64,000 nucleotides of DNA from Salinispora mooreana (GCF_000379065.1 NZ_KB900614.1:1715951-1779950), one strand, 5' to 3'. Shown: positions 1 to 9,176, numbered from the stretch's first letter. Numbers and translations are program-made. The notes: generated from the letters alone by a model not told the origin.

Positions 1-276
1 CCGGGTGGGCCGACGTGGTGATATTCGCAGCCTGCACAGCGGCGCGGATCGGGGAGGTCTCCGGCGTCCGGGCCGAGGACATCGACCGGGAATCCTGGAT
101 GTGGACGGTACGCCGGCAGACCACACCCGGACCCGGTGGCCTGATCGACAAGTGCGCCACGGGAGATCGCCGGGCACGGATCACTGACCACCACCCAGCG
201 GTACCTACACCCGGACCGACAGTCGATCACGGAGGCGGGAACGGCGATGAACGCCGACAACGACTCAACGGGCTGA
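1..276 (+). pseudogene. Tyrosine recombinase (phage-type integrase) C-terminal remnant
   Basis: The left end reads as the catalytic half of an integrase. Residues AARIGEVSGVRAEDID carry the first catalytic Arg box. Further on, in a different reading frame, TTTQRYLHPD carries the box with the nucleophilic Tyr, and that frame stops at 276. The stretch between the two boxes is far shorter than in intact enzymes, and the frame changes between about 130 and 190. The gene therefore has an internal deletion plus a frameshift, and its 5' part lies outside the window. I infer a dead mobile-element integrase. It probably belonged to an integrative element whose attachment site may be the T-arm-like sequence just downstream. 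Confidence 0.7.
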
Positions 277-317
277 TCAACGGGTACCACCGGGCAGTCT
301 GACACGATCTCCAAAAC

Positions 318-334
318 ACCGGTTCAAAGCCGGT
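318..334 (+). other. tRNA T-arm-like sequence, possible attachment-site remnant
   Basis: The 17 bases form a perfect 5-bp stem, ACCGG/CCGGT, around a 7-base loop TTCAAAG. The loop fits the TTCRANN pattern of a tRNA T loop. No D arm, anticodon arm or CCA end is recognisable around it, so this is not a whole tRNA gene. It lies 42 bases after the end of an integrase remnant, where integrative elements often carry a copy of a tRNA 3' end as their att site. That interpretation is inference. Confidence 0.35.
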
Positions 335-417
335 AAACGAGTTTGGCACGGTACACAGGCCTGACGCTCCCACACGTCGTCCCATGGCAGAACGCGGGCG
401 TTGAGCACCTTCGGCGG

Positions 418-572
418 TCATGCGTTCGGCCGCGCGCCGTAGTCCGGGCCGGCCTCCACCAGGCAGACAGACCGGTCGGGATCCTCGCTCACCCGGCTTG
501 CCAGCACGGAGCCCGCCACCCCGCCCCGAGGATGACGACGTCGTAGCCGGTGGCGGCCGACGTGCCCGTCAT
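418..572 (-). pseudogene. GMC oxidoreductase N-terminal fragment, frameshifted
   Basis: From an ATG at 572 the translation begins MTGTSAATGYDVVILGAG, the start of a FAD-binding Rossmann fold. The frame then slips by one base and continues as GVAGSVLASRVSEDPDRSV and VEAGPDYGA, the next part of the GMC flavoprotein signature, before stopping at 418. Intact GMC enzymes are about 500 residues, so only the first tenth survives and it is frameshifted. It follows the sugar kinase gene by 18 bases in the same direction, as if it had been the third gene of that group. It is very unlikely to make a functional protein. Confidence 0.7.
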
Positions 573-590
573 ATCCACTCCAGGGCGCCG

Positions 591-1520
591 TCACCAGCGG
601 CGGCCTCGACCCGCGGGCGGGTCCAGTTCCGCCGCACGGGCGAGCAGCGCGCCCCGGTCGATGGAGTCGACGTTCGTCGCCGCCACGGTACAGGCGTAGG
701 CCCCGGAGATCGCGCCGTACAGGGCGCACCGCCGCGCCGGCTCTCCTGCGAGCCAGCCGAGCAGGAAGCCTGCGGCGAAGGCGTCGCCCGCACCGTTGGA
801 GTCCACCACCAGCGCCGGCGGATCGACCGCCGGAACATGGCTGAACTCGCCGTCGACCAGCAGGTACGCTCCCTCGGCTCCGGCGGTGGCGACGACCGTG
901 CGGGCCCGGCCGCGTTCGACGATGCGGCGCATCGTCTGCTCGGGGTCGGCCAGTGCGGCCGACGACACGAAGACGAGGTCGGCCGCGTAGGCGAAGTCCT
1001 CGTGGTAAGGCTCGTTGCCGTCCCAGTTGTGCAGGTCCGTGGAGATGGTTACGCCCGCCGCGTGCAGCGTGGGGAGGGCGAAGGCGCACGGATAGGTGAT
1101 CGACACGTGGGCGTGCCGGCTCGCCGCGGCGAGGGCGGTGACCGTCTCCACCGGGAGCCGGTCCCCCGCCTCGGATCGGCTGCTGTCGTACAGGGACAGC
1201 CGCCGTCCGTCCGGGGCGACGAGGTTGACCGCACGGCGGGTACCGGCCCGCAGCGGAAAGGCGGTGAGCGGGATGCCCCGCTCGGCGTGCAGGGCGCGAA
1301 CCAAGTCGCCCTCGTGGTCGTCGCCGATCACATCGATGTGGTGGGTACGCAGACCCAGTGCGTGGACCGCCATCGCCACGAAGTCGCCGGTCTGCCCCGC
1401 GCGGGTCGTGATCGCCGGCACCATGTAGCTGTCGGCGAACGGAAGGGGCAGCTGCGGTGCGTGGACGATGGTGTCCACGCCGGCGCCACCCAGAACAAGG
1501 ACGTCGATCTCAGTGCTCAC
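591..1520 (-). CDS. PfkB-family carbohydrate kinase
   Basis: This 309-residue protein has the layout of a ribokinase/PfkB sugar kinase. Near the N terminus is VLVLGGAGVDTIV. Near the C terminus is the PfkB signature DSNGAGDAFAAGF, whose GAGD forms the anion hole and whose Asp is the catalytic base. It should phosphorylate a sugar or nucleoside with ATP, but the substrate cannot be read from the sequence. Length and both motifs are intact, so it looks functional. Its start overlaps the 3' end of a glgE remnant, and a GMC oxidoreductase scrap follows it. It therefore seems to be the only intact member of a former three-gene sugar operon. The upstream promoter region may be lost with glgE. Confidence 0.85.
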   Translation of the reverse strand: MSTEIDVLVLGGAGVDTIVHAPQLPLPFADSYMVPAITTRAGQTGDFVAMAVHALGLRTHHIDVIGDDHEGDLVRALHAERGIPLTAFPLRAGTRRAVNLVAPDGRRLSLYDSSRSEAGDRLPVETVTALAAASRHAHVSITYPCAFALPTLHAAGVTISTDLHNWDGNEPYHEDFAYAADLVFVSSAALADPEQTMRRIVERGRARTVVATAGAEGAYLLVDGEFSHVPAVDPPALVVDSNGAGDAFAAGFLLGWLAGEPARRCALYGAISGAYACTVAATNVDSIDRGALLARAAELDPPAGRGRRW

Positions 1521-2128
1521 AGGTGCTCCTCAGGGGAGGTGGTGCGGGGCTGGTGTAGATGGCGGCGACATCCCGCCCAGGGTCCAGGTGGACGGGGAGT
1601 GTTTGGGACCAGGTCAGCGCCTCGCCGCTGACCTCGTCGACGAGATCGACGGAGCGCGCGGAGATCCCGAGGTCGCCGGGGGCGAGGACGAGCGTGCCCC
1701 GGCGCGGGACGTCGGGGTCGAGACTCACCACGCACAGGACCATGTCCCCCGTGGCGGGGCCCGTCCTCGAGTACGCGATCAGCCGATCGCCGTCGATGTG
1801 GTGGAAGCGCAGGGTACGCAGCCGGTGCAGGGCGGGAGGCACCCGCCGGATCTGGTTGAGCTGGCCGATCCACTTCTCGATGGACCGGGCGGCGGCGAAG
1901 TCGCGCCTGCCGCAGCTCGAACCTCTCGGCGTGCGGCCAGGCGTGGCCGCCGGGTCGGGCGGGCTCGTTCGCGCAGATCTCGTAGCCGCTGTAGATCCCC
2001 CAACTCGGGGACATGGTCGCGGCCAGCGCGGCGTGGACCGCGAACATGCGTGGCCCGGCGTGGTGCAGGATGCGCGGCAGGACGTCACGCCTCCACTGCC
2101 GCATCGCCGCCGTCGATCGCCTCATCAC
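1510..2128 (-). pseudogene. Maltosyltransferase GlgE, C-terminal fragment with frameshift
   Basis: Two frames must be joined to read this. Upstream, residues such as MFAVHAALAATMSPSWGIYS and GYEICANEP match the last part of the GH13 barrel of GlgE. After a shift near 1910, RSIEKWIGQLNQIRRVPPAL, RFHHIDGDRLIAYSR and DMVLCVVSLDPD match the C-terminal beta domain. GlgE extends alpha-1,4-glucan from maltose-1-phosphate and is normally about 660-700 residues. Only about 200 codons remain and they are split between frames, so this is a pseudogene. Its 3' end overlaps the PfkB kinase start by 11 bases, which suggests the two were once co-transcribed. Confidence 0.75.
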
Positions 2129-2360
2129 AACCGCTGCGCAGAGAAGAAGCCCGCCAACAGCACCTGACGACCGACCGAGTGGACGCCCCAGCCGTTGCCC
2201 CGCTCAGCCCGACGTGCTCCCACGATGCTGGTACGACTGCTGTCAAAACCGCCCACAATCGATGAACTACCGGCAGGCGGTGGAGCGAAAGCCCAGCCCC
2301 CCTGCCAAGATCGACGCCATGACAACGCCGCAGCCACCGTAACAGGGACTGTAAAAAACA

Positions 2361-3400
2361 ACGGCTCTGTCTCACGTTCGGTGGTGATGAAGCGGGCCAG
2401 CGCGGTCATCTGTGGACAGGCGCTGGTGAGGGTGTGGACGAGCGTTCACTGGTGGTCTGTGAGCTGGTCGGGTGGGGTCAGGAGGTAGCGGGTCAACCGG
2501 CTGGGAGACAGAGCTGGGCGGTCGGCTTCGATGCGGCCTTGGGTGATGTAGCGGTAGAGCAGGTTGAGGCTGCCGGTGTAGCCCAGTTCCTGATCTCGGC
2601 GAGAGGCTGCGTAGCGCCGGCGGCGGGGTCTTGTTGGCGGCGTCGGCGCAGGTGGTCACGGTAGGGGTCGACGAGGGTGGGCCGGTGCTGCGGTGCGCGG
2701 GCCAGGCGTTCGGGTTGGCTGACGCGGGCGTGGCGTGTGACGGTGTTGAGACCGAGGTGGAGCCGGCGGGCGCATTCGAGCAGGCCGACGCCCTTGTCGA
2801 GCAGGTCGTGGACCTGCTGCCACCGCTGCCGGGTGGTCACGGCCCGGATGCCGGCCTGCGGCGGCAGGTCAGCGGCGGCCCAGCACGTACTGTGGGCGGT
2901 GACCTCTTTACGGACGGCCTCTGCGAGGTTGTGCCACAAATGCCAGCGGTCCGCGATCTGCACCGCGCCGGGTAGGGCGCGGCGGACCGCTTCGGCATAG
3001 GCGCCGGAGAGAGTCCCGACACACCACCTCGACACCGGGATGCTCCCGCAGCCACGTTTCCAGCGTTGCGGCCTTGCGGTCGGGCAGCACATCAACGCGC
3101 TCACGGGTGACCGCGTCGATCAGGACGGTGGCATAACGCCGGCGTCGACACGACGCGAAGTCATCCACCCCGAGCACGCGGGGCACCCGGCGCTCGGGCA
3201 GCGGCAGGCGCAGCAGGGCCCGCAGGGCGGTGTGCCGGGACACGACCACCGCCAGGCCCGACACCCCGGCCCGGCCAGCCAGATGACGCACCACCGCACC
3301 GACCTGGGAGATCAGCCGGGTTTGCGGTCGGTGGCGAGGCCTTGGCAGGTGGCCTGCATGTGGGAGGCCGTGGAGCTGGGGGTGTGAACCGCCCGATCTC
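2361..3400 (-). pseudogene. ISL3-family transposase, frameshifted remnant
   Basis: The minus strand encodes the catalytic region of an ISL3 transposase in two frames. One gives [20 protein letters not shown] and [20 protein letters not shown]. The other continues with [20 protein letters not shown] and [15 protein letters not shown]. The DDF and DRWH blocks are characteristic of the family's DDE core. The frame breaks close to 3010, and no N-terminal zinc-finger domain is visible. Near 2361 the bases GGCTCTGTCTCACGTTCGGT resemble an ISL3 terminal repeat, but I find no matching inverted copy near 3400. The element is therefore truncated and dead. Boundaries are approximate. Confidence 0.7.
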
Positions 3401-3440
3401 AGGTTGATCTGAACCCAGCTTTAGGTTGTAGAACGGCAAG

Positions 3441-4952
3441 GTGGCTCAACACACGATCACCAACCCCCCATCGTCCCCTTCCAGTCACCGGCGGCGGCTG
3501 CCGTACCGGTACTGGGTCGCCGTCGTCTATGTGCTGGGCCTGTTCGTGGAGATCATGGACACCACAATCGTCAACGTGGCGGTTCCCGCCTTGGCCGCCG
3601 AGTTCGGGACGACGCCGAATCACACGCACTGGGCGGTGTTGGGCTATCTGCTGTCACTGGCCCTGTTCATACCCGCTTCGGGCTGGATCGGTGACCGCTT
3701 CGGCTCCAAGCGCGTCTTCCTCGTCGCCCTCGCCCTCTTCACCGTGGCTTCGGCCCTGTGCGGCCTGGCCCAAACGCTGGACCAACTCATCGCCTTCCGG
3801 ATCCTGCAGGGTGTGGGCGGTGGCATGCTGACCCCGGTGGGTGGGGCCATGCTGTACCGGGCCTTCCCACAGTCGCAGCGCGCCAAGGCCGCCACCGCCG
3901 TGTTCGGCGTTGCCGTGCTTGCTCCCGCCGTGGGCCCCGTGCTCGGCGGGCTGCTGGTCGACACAGCGTCGTGGCGGTGGATCTTCTACATCAACATTCC
4001 CCTCGGCATTCTCACCATGGCCCTGGCCGCCACCGTGCTGGTGGAGCATCGTGAGCCCCACGCCCACCGCTTCGACATCGCCGGGTTCGTGCTGGGAGGT
4101 GCGGCCCTCACCACGATGCTCTACGGGCTGTCGCTCGGCCCGACGCTGGGGTGGACCTCCCCCACCATCGTGGCTGCCCTGATCTGCGCTCCGCTGTTGG
4201 CAGTCGCCTTCGTCATGGTCGAGCGCACCAGGTCCGAGCCCTTGGTGCACGTGGCGCTGTTCAAGGATCCGATGTTCCGTATCGGCAACATCGCCGGCAG
4301 TTTCCTCATCGGGGGCTACCTCGGCTTGATCTTCCTGCTGCCGTTGTTCCTCCAGGGCCCCCAGGGTCAATCCGCACTCCACAGCGGCCTGATCCTGCTA
4401 CCCCAGTCGGTCGGAGCCCTCGTCTCGTCGCAGATCGCCGGCCGTTGGTGGTACCGCCACTACGGACCCCGCCCGCTCATGCTGTACGGGGCGCTTCTGG
4501 CCGCGGCCAGTGGCGTCGCCCTCCTCGCCGTCGGGGCTGACACCGACCCTCTGGTCACGGCCGCTCTACTGGGGCTACGGGGCCTGGCCATCGGACCGGT
4601 GTTCATCGCCCTCCAGACCGCCACCTACGCCACCATCAGCCCGGCCGCGACCGGGCAGGCCGTCGCCATCTACAACACCCAACGTCAGGTCAGCGCTGCG
4701 GTCGGTATCGCCCTGGGGGCGGCATGGCTCACCGCCCGGACCCCGGACAGCGCCGAGGCCGTCGATACGGTGTCGGTCTTCCACGAATCCTTCGTGCTGG
4801 TCAGCATTCTCCTACTTGTCGGCGCGTTGATTTCAGCCAGGATCAAGAACGCCGACGCTCGAGCCACCATGGATCCGCCACCCGAACCACCTACCCGCAC
4901 GGCAGGAGAGGAGTCGGACCGGCCAGCGCAGCTATCCGTTCCAGGCAGTTGA
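3441..4952 (+). CDS. DHA2-family (EmrB/QacA type) MFS drug efflux transporter
   Basis: This is a 503-residue membrane protein starting at GTG 3441. It shows the 14-helix DHA2 pattern. Helix 1 carries LGLFVEIMDTTIVNVAVPAL, with the conserved Asp. The loop between helices 2 and 3 has GWIGDRFGSKR (MFS motif A), and helix 5 carries GVAVLAPAVGPVLGGLL (antiporter motif C). Such proteins expel cationic or amphipathic drugs by proton antiport. The C-terminal 35 residues are hydrophilic and Pro-rich. It is intact although both neighbours are broken transposases. It could serve the enediyne cluster as an exporter, but it is about 1.7 kb outside the first clear cluster gene, so that link is inference. 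The start has no strong ribosome-binding site. Confidence 0.85.
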   Translation: MAQHTITNPPSSPSSHRRRLPYRYWVAVVYVLGLFVEIMDTTIVNVAVPALAAEFGTTPNHTHWAVLGYLLSLALFIPASGWIGDRFGSKRVFLVALALFTVASALCGLAQTLDQLIAFRILQGVGGGMLTPVGGAMLYRAFPQSQRAKAATAVFGVAVLAPAVGPVLGGLLVDTASWRWIFYINIPLGILTMALAATVLVEHREPHAHRFDIAGFVLGGAALTTMLYGLSLGPTLGWTSPTIVAALICAPLLAVAFVMVERTRSEPLVHVALFKDPMFRIGNIAGSFLIGGYLGLIFLLPLFLQGPQGQSALHSGLILLPQSVGALVSSQIAGRWWYRHYGPRPLMLYGALLAAASGVALLAVGADTDPLVTAALLGLRGLAIGPVFIALQTATYATISPAATGQAVAIYNTQRQVSAAVGIALGAAWLTARTPDSAEAVDTVSVFHESFVLVSILLLVGALISARIKNADARATMDPPPEPPTRTAGEESDRPAQLSVPGS

Positions 4953-5190
4953 CCGCAGCCTGCACCCCCGCCGGCGGAACGTATCCGTTGCCGGCACTGA
5001 CCGACGAAGGTGCGCCGAAGGCGACCTGGTTCTCCCGTAGGGCGGCAAAGACGTGGTCCGGATTCCCGGCGACCGGAAGGCCGGCGAGCAGCATGCCGGT
5101 CATCGCGATATGGAAAGTCCGCTCCGCCCATCGTGTGGTACTGGTTGTCCAATCCGAGGATCGGGCCAGAGTTGTAGTTCTGTAGGCCCC
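4925..5190 (-). pseudogene. GH18 chitinase C-terminal scrap
   Basis: On the minus strand the translation reads NYNSGPILGLDNQYHTMG and then, after a one-base shift, MTGMLLAGLPVAGNPD and SAGNGYVPPAGVQAAVNCL. These match the last strand-helix part of GH18 chitinases, in which the pattern AGSGYVSPSVVNAALDCL is typical. Only about 85 codons remain, the frame is broken and there is no catalytic DxxDxDxE motif. It overlaps the hydrophilic tail of the transporter gene on the other strand. I treat it as a decayed fragment left by rearrangement between two insertion sequences. Confidence 0.55.
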
Positions 5191-5235
5191 GCGCTTGGGT
5201 AGCTGTCCCGGGACCACAAATGTTTGATCTTGGTG

Positions 5236-6290
5236 CTAGATACGGATCGGCCCCGCGCAACGTTGTTTCGTGCTAATGCCTCGTCGTACAGCCTTGGACG
5301 GGTAATCCGGGTGGCGGATCTTGGAGTTGGTCGCGAAACCGGTCTTCGGTTGGGCGCGTTGGTTGCGCCGGCGGATGTAGTCGCCGGTCGCGGTGTCCTG
5401 CTCGGTGTGGGTGCGGTGGTCGGTGCCGCCCAGGGCGAAGTAGCGCACGGCGGCGAACTCGGCTTCGATCCAGTTCAGCCAGGACGCGTACGTCGGTAGG
5501 AACACCAACTCGACGTGGTTGGTGGCGCACCAGGCGCGGACCTCGGGGTGTTTGTGTGGGGAGAAGTTGTCGCAGATCAGGTACAGCTTCTGGTCGGGCC
5601 AGCGGGCGCGTAGGGTCTTCAGGAAGGACAGGAACTCGCGCCAGCGTTTACGGTCACGGATGCGGTAGTGCAGCCTGCCGGTGGCCAGGTCGAGGGCGGC
5701 GATCATGTGCCGTACGCCCTGGTCGCGGTGGTAGGTGACGCGTAGTCGCACGGGGTGTGCCTGGGGTCGCCGGGCCGGCCGGGGCGGGGTTGCAGGTTCA
5801 GGGGCCCGAACTCGTCGACGCACAGCACACGCCCGCCCGGCGGCGGGTGGTCGTAAAGGTCCAGGATCCGGCGCATCGTGGTGGTGAGGTCGGGGTCGGT
5901 GCTGGCTTTCCAGGTCTTGGTGGCCTGCCATGACACGCCACGTTCGTGCAGGACACGGCGCACGGTCTCGACGCTGATCGTGGTGACGTAGCCGATGGCG
6001 GTGAGGTAGTCACGCAGTTTGGCCAGGGACCAGCCCGAGGACGGCTGGCTGAGGAAACGGGGGGGCGCACCGGGCGATGACGTAGATCCAGTCGCGGGTC
6101 TGCTCTTCGATCCGTCTCGGTGCGCCCCCGCTCCATTGTGGGTTCAGGGCGTCGAACCCCCGCTCGTTGAACGCGTGGATCCTTCGCCGTCCGGCTGATC
6201 TGCTGCAACCGCTGGCCCTCGGCCATCGGCACCCTGCCGGGCGAACACTTCCGGTCTTCTACCCACCGGCCACCACCTCCCACACGAGCA
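5236..6290 (-). pseudogene. IS630-family transposase, multiply frameshifted
   Basis: Pieces in several frames together cover an IS630 transposase. The helix-turn-helix part gives SGWSLAKLRDYLTAIGYV and VRRVLHERGVSWQATKTWK. The first catalytic Asp lies in RVLCVDEFGPLNLQPRPGR. The second lies in KLYLICDNFSPHKHPEVRAW. The catalytic Glu lies in TYASWLNWIEAEFAAVRYF. All three DDE residues are readable, but no single frame joins them and at least two shifts are needed, near 5720 and 6060. The element is dead unless programmed frameshifting rescues it, which is unlikely given the number of breaks. Confidence 0.75.
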
Positions 6291-6611
6291 CTGGGAGACA
6301 GCTTTCCTGATCCATCCTCAGAACCGACGCATTACCCGATCAACGTTCAAAGACGAGGCGCTAGGGGACAGTTGAGCTGATTCCGTCATCGATTCGACTA
6401 AACTGGACCGGACAGGTCACGATCACGAGGATCGGAGCAACGCGCCGTGGCCACCCCGGACCTCGCGATCCCTCCAGGACCCCGAGCCGACGCCGACGTA
6501 GCAGGCGTTTGCTCAGTCCGGTGAGGGCGGTGTTCCTTCCCAGACCGAACTACTCGAGGAGCGTGCCCGTGTTAGATTGACAATCTGATTTTTCCATTGG
6601 ACGATCGATCG
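6291..6611. other. Intergenic region before the regulator gene
   Basis: I see no coding region here. The only clear signal is the palindrome at 6574-6586, listed separately. The stretch should contain the promoter of the regulator-AHSA1 gene pair. Confidence 0.5.
6574..6586. promoter_or_regulatory. Perfect 13-base palindrome, probable autoregulatory operator
   Basis: AGATTG-A-CAATCT is a perfect inverted repeat of six bases around one central base. It ends 26 bases before the ATG of a winged-helix regulator gene, where repressors of this type commonly bind their own promoter. No experimental match is claimed. Confidence 0.5.
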
Positions 6612-7214
6612 ATGACCGGCGGCATCAACTACCTTGACGAGCCCGACCGCGTCGCCGCCGCGCTACCACCACTACGCAGGCAGCTACTCGGCAGACTGCG
6701 GGTACCGGCCTCAGCGACACAACTCGCGACAAGCCTGCGCATCCCCCGCCAGCGGGTGAACTACCACCTGCGCGCGCTTGAGGCGATCGGCCTCGTCGAG
6801 CTGGTCGAGGAACGACAGCGACGCGGCTGCACGGAGCGGATCATGCGCGCCAAGCCGGGCGCGCTCGTGGTCAACCCGACCCTGATGGGTGTGGACGAGA
6901 ACGTGCCCGAGCCTGACGGTGCGCTCGCCGACCAACACTCGGCCGAACACCTTGTCGGAGTTGCGGCCGCCGCGGTGCGCGACGTCGCCCGCATGCAGGT
7001 CGGGGCGGCGGAGTCCGGCAAACGCCTGCTCACGTTCACAATCGAGACACACGTGCGGTTCGCCGACCCCGCCGTGGTACACCAGTTCACCGAGGAAGTC
7101 ACCGAGCTCATCACACAGATAGCGACCACATACGACACTGAGGGCGGCCGTCCGTACCGAGTGGTCGCTGCCGGATACCCGGCACCGGCAACGGAGGCAC
7201 CAACGATTCAATGA
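6612..7214 (+). CDS. ArsR-like winged-helix transcriptional regulator
   Basis: This is a 200-residue protein if read from ATG 6612; a TTG lies five codons upstream. Residues about 15-70 form a winged helix: LLGRLRVPASATQLATSLRI, then RQRVNYHLRALEAIGLVE (recognition helix), then the wing with Glu/Arg-rich residues. There is no ArsR metal-binding Cys-x-Cys motif, so an organic ligand or protein partner is more likely than a metal. The C-terminal half is a helical domain found in regulators paired with AHSA1 proteins. Its stop codon overlaps the start of the AHSA1 gene by four bases (ATGA), so the two are translationally coupled. A perfect palindrome upstream suggests autoregulation. Confidence 0.8.
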   Translation: MTGGINYLDEPDRVAAALPPLRRQLLGRLRVPASATQLATSLRIPRQRVNYHLRALEAIGLVELVEERQRRGCTERIMRAKPGALVVNPTLMGVDENVPEPDGALADQHSAEHLVGVAAAAVRDVARMQVGAAESGKRLLTFTIETHVRFADPAVVHQFTEEVTELITQIATTYDTEGGRPYRVVAAGYPAPATEAPTIQ

Positions 7215-7912
7215 ATACCCCAAAGATCGAAATTACGGTTGACACCACCGTCGACGCTGCTTGGCAGGCATTGCGAGACACCGACACCCTCCGCCGATGG
7301 CACGGCTGGGACACCGACGAGATCGCCGAGGAAATTCAATCCATCTACTTCACCGATGTCACCGTAGATGACCAGAGACGCGTGCTCGTCGCCAACGGCG
7401 GCGACCGTTTCGAGGTGCACCCGCAGGCCGACGGAGTGCGCGTCACACTCACCCGTGCGCCACTGTCGGGAAACCCGGAATGGGACGCCTACTACGACGA
7501 CATCACCGAGGGGTGGACCTCGTTCCTCCAACAGCTACGCTTCATACTCAGCCACCACACCAGCGGCACTCGACGTACTCTCTTCTTCTCCAACCAGCAC
7601 ATCCACTCCAGCACCGTCGTTGACCGGCTAGGCCTGACCGGCGTGGCGGCAACACCAGCCGGCAGCCCCTACACCGCCACCGTCGTTGGCGGCAGGACAA
7701 CAGGCAACGTCTGGTTTCGGTCGACCCATCAACTCGGCCTGACCATCGACGCATGGGGACCAGGGCTGCTGGTGCTCGCGGGGAACGCACCATCGCAGAC
7801 CAATCCAGCGGGATCCGCGACGGCCATTCTCAACACCTACAACCTCGACGACACCGCGTTCGGTCAGGTCTCCGAACAATGGTCAGCGTGGTGGGCCAAG
7901 CACACGCACTGA
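7211..7912 (+). CDS. SRPBCC/AHSA1 (START-like) domain protein
   Basis: This 233-residue protein starts with the SRPBCC fold signature: IEITVDTTVDAAWQALRDTD, then RRWHGWDTDEIAEEI. The first 110 residues form the ligand-pocket fold. The rest is an extension ending in a Trp-rich helix (EQWSAWWAKHTH). The gene overlaps the upstream winged-helix regulator, a pairing common in actinomycetes. The calicheamicin self-resistance protein CalC is also a START-fold protein, which is cleaved in place of DNA by the enediyne. This neighbour of an enediyne cluster could be a resistance or binding protein of that kind. That role is inference, since the fold is also used for many unrelated ligands. Confidence 0.75.
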   Translation: MNTPKIEITVDTTVDAAWQALRDTDTLRRWHGWDTDEIAEEIQSIYFTDVTVDDQRRVLVANGGDRFEVHPQADGVRVTLTRAPLSGNPEWDAYYDDITEGWTSFLQQLRFILSHHTSGTRRTLFFSNQHIHSSTVVDRLGLTGVAATPAGSPYTATVVGGRTTGNVWFRSTHQLGLTIDAWGPGLLVLAGNAPSQTNPAGSATAILNTYNLDDTAFGQVSEQWSAWWAKHTH

Positions 7913-7945
7913 CATCGGTACCACAACAGCGAGAGGAATGAACAC

Positions 7946-8332
7946 ATGATGAGCCAAGACAAGGTAGGCACAATCGCGGGCTTCGACCTCACCGTGCAGA
8001 ACGCGGACGGCGTCCGTGACTTCTACGCGGATGTGGTCGGCTGGAAGCCGGAGCCGCTGAGTATGGGCGCCTACGACGACTACATGATGCTCGCGCAGGA
8101 TGGCAACCCGGTCGCTGGCATCTGCCACGCCAAAAGCAGCAACGCTGACCTGCCGCCGCAGTGGATCACCTACATCGCGGTCAGCGACCTTTCCGCGAGC
8201 CTGGCCCGGGTGACTGAGAAGGGTGGCGAGGTCGTGCGGCAGCCCAACGGCACCGGCCCGGGCGGGTTCGCACTGATCAAGGACCCTGCGGGCGCGGTCG
8301 TTGCGCTGATGCAGAACCCACACACCAGCTGA
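7946..8332 (+). CDS. VOC (glyoxalase/bleomycin-resistance fold) protein
   Basis: The 128-residue product has the two beta-alpha-beta-beta-beta modules of the vicinal oxygen chelate family. The first module is IAGFDLTVQNADGVRDFYAD followed by VVGWKPEP, and the second is ITYIAVSDLSASLARVTEKG followed by DPAGAVVALMQNP. VOC proteins act as metal-dependent enzymes or as drug-binding resistance proteins. The metal positions are not obvious here, so catalysis is uncertain. It lies 33 bases after the AHSA1 gene in the same direction, with a purine-rich ribosome-binding site (GAGAGGA), so it is probably in the same transcript. In an enediyne setting a binding or resistance role is possible. Confidence 0.75.
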   Translation: MMSQDKVGTIAGFDLTVQNADGVRDFYADVVGWKPEPLSMGAYDDYMMLAQDGNPVAGICHAKSSNADLPPQWITYIAVSDLSASLARVTEKGGEVVRQPNGTGPGGFALIKDPAGAVVALMQNPHTS

Positions 8333-8345
8333 GCCGCACTCGGCC

Positions 8346-9176
8346 TCAGCGATCGGCCACCCGCCGGGCCACGTAGAGCATGTAGCGCGGCTCGAGCGAC
8401 TCCACGCAGTAGGCGAATGCAGTAACGAATCCGTCGAAGACCGCGTCGCCGTGCTGTGCGCGCAGGTCCGTTTCGTTGTCCCGCAATGCCTGCAACAGCA
8501 ACGCGTAGGTCCGGTGGGTGTGCTCGGTAAGATCGACGAACTCGCGAAGTTCAAAGCCAGCCGTGCGTAGCAAGGCTGGATAGTCGTCGAGGGGGACGAT
8601 GGGTCCCAGTAGGGCGACCCCGCGGAATGCCTCCACCGCGTCGGCGCGCGTCCCGGTCAATGGTGGGTGGGTGAAGAAGTCAGTAGCGACGAACAGCCCA
8701 CCGGGCTTGAGGGTACGGGCGACCTGCGCGAGCGCGCGGGCGCGGTCGGTCATGTGCACCAGTGACTCGATCGCCCATGCCACGTCGAAATGGGCGTCCG
8801 GAAACGGAAGCTCCTGGGTCGCGTCGGCCATCTGGAAGCTAGCCCGGCCGGCGAGCCCGGCTGCGACCGCGCCCTCGTTCGCTCGCTCGACCTGGGTATC
8901 GGAGTCGGAAACACCCGACACCGAGCAACCGGTTTCAGTAGCCGCCCGCCGCGCGGGTTTACCCAAACCACAACCCACGTCGAGCAGGTGCTGACCAGCG
9001 CCGAGCCTGCTGCGGGCGAGCACCAGCTCGGTCAGCCGGTCGGTGGCAACAGTCTGGTCACTGGTGTCGTCGGGGCTATCCCAGTACCCGACGTGCAGGT
9101 TCTCGTCCCAGACATCGGTGCGCATCGACTCATCTGATTTGTAGTCGTACCTGGCCTGCTCGTCGGTGACGGACAT
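8346..9176 (-). CDS. SAM-dependent methyltransferase (class I)
   Basis: The product is a 276-residue methyltransferase with a clear Rossmann SAM site: HLLDVGCGLGKPARRAA (motif I), then ASFQMADATQELPFPDAHFD and WAIESLVHMTDRARAL. After motif I the KPARRAA stretch and the later LKPGGLFVATDFF block resemble the UbiE/RebM-type small-molecule O- or C-methyltransferases of natural-product clusters. The substrate is unknown. It sits 27 bases after a P450 gene in the same direction, so the two probably form a tailoring pair. It converges with the VOC gene, only 13 bases apart, so a terminator must overlap the coding ends. Confidence 0.85.
   Translation of the reverse strand: MSVTDEQARYDYKSDESMRTDVWDENLHVGYWDSPDDTSDQTVATDRLTELVLARSRLGAGQHLLDVGCGLGKPARRAATETGCSVSGVSDSDTQVERANEGAVAAGLAGRASFQMADATQELPFPDAHFDVAWAIESLVHMTDRARALAQVARTLKPGGLFVATDFFTHPPLTGTRADAVEAFRGVALLGPIVPLDDYPALLRTAGFELREFVDLTEHTHRTYALLLQALRDNETDLRAQHGDAVFDGFVTAFAYCVESLEPRYMLYVARRVADR

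Noticed and set aside
420..1631. Long plus-strand frame opposite the sugar kinase
   Set aside because: It is antisense to the PfkB gene, has no recognisable domain, and exists because high-GC genes leave long open antisense frames.
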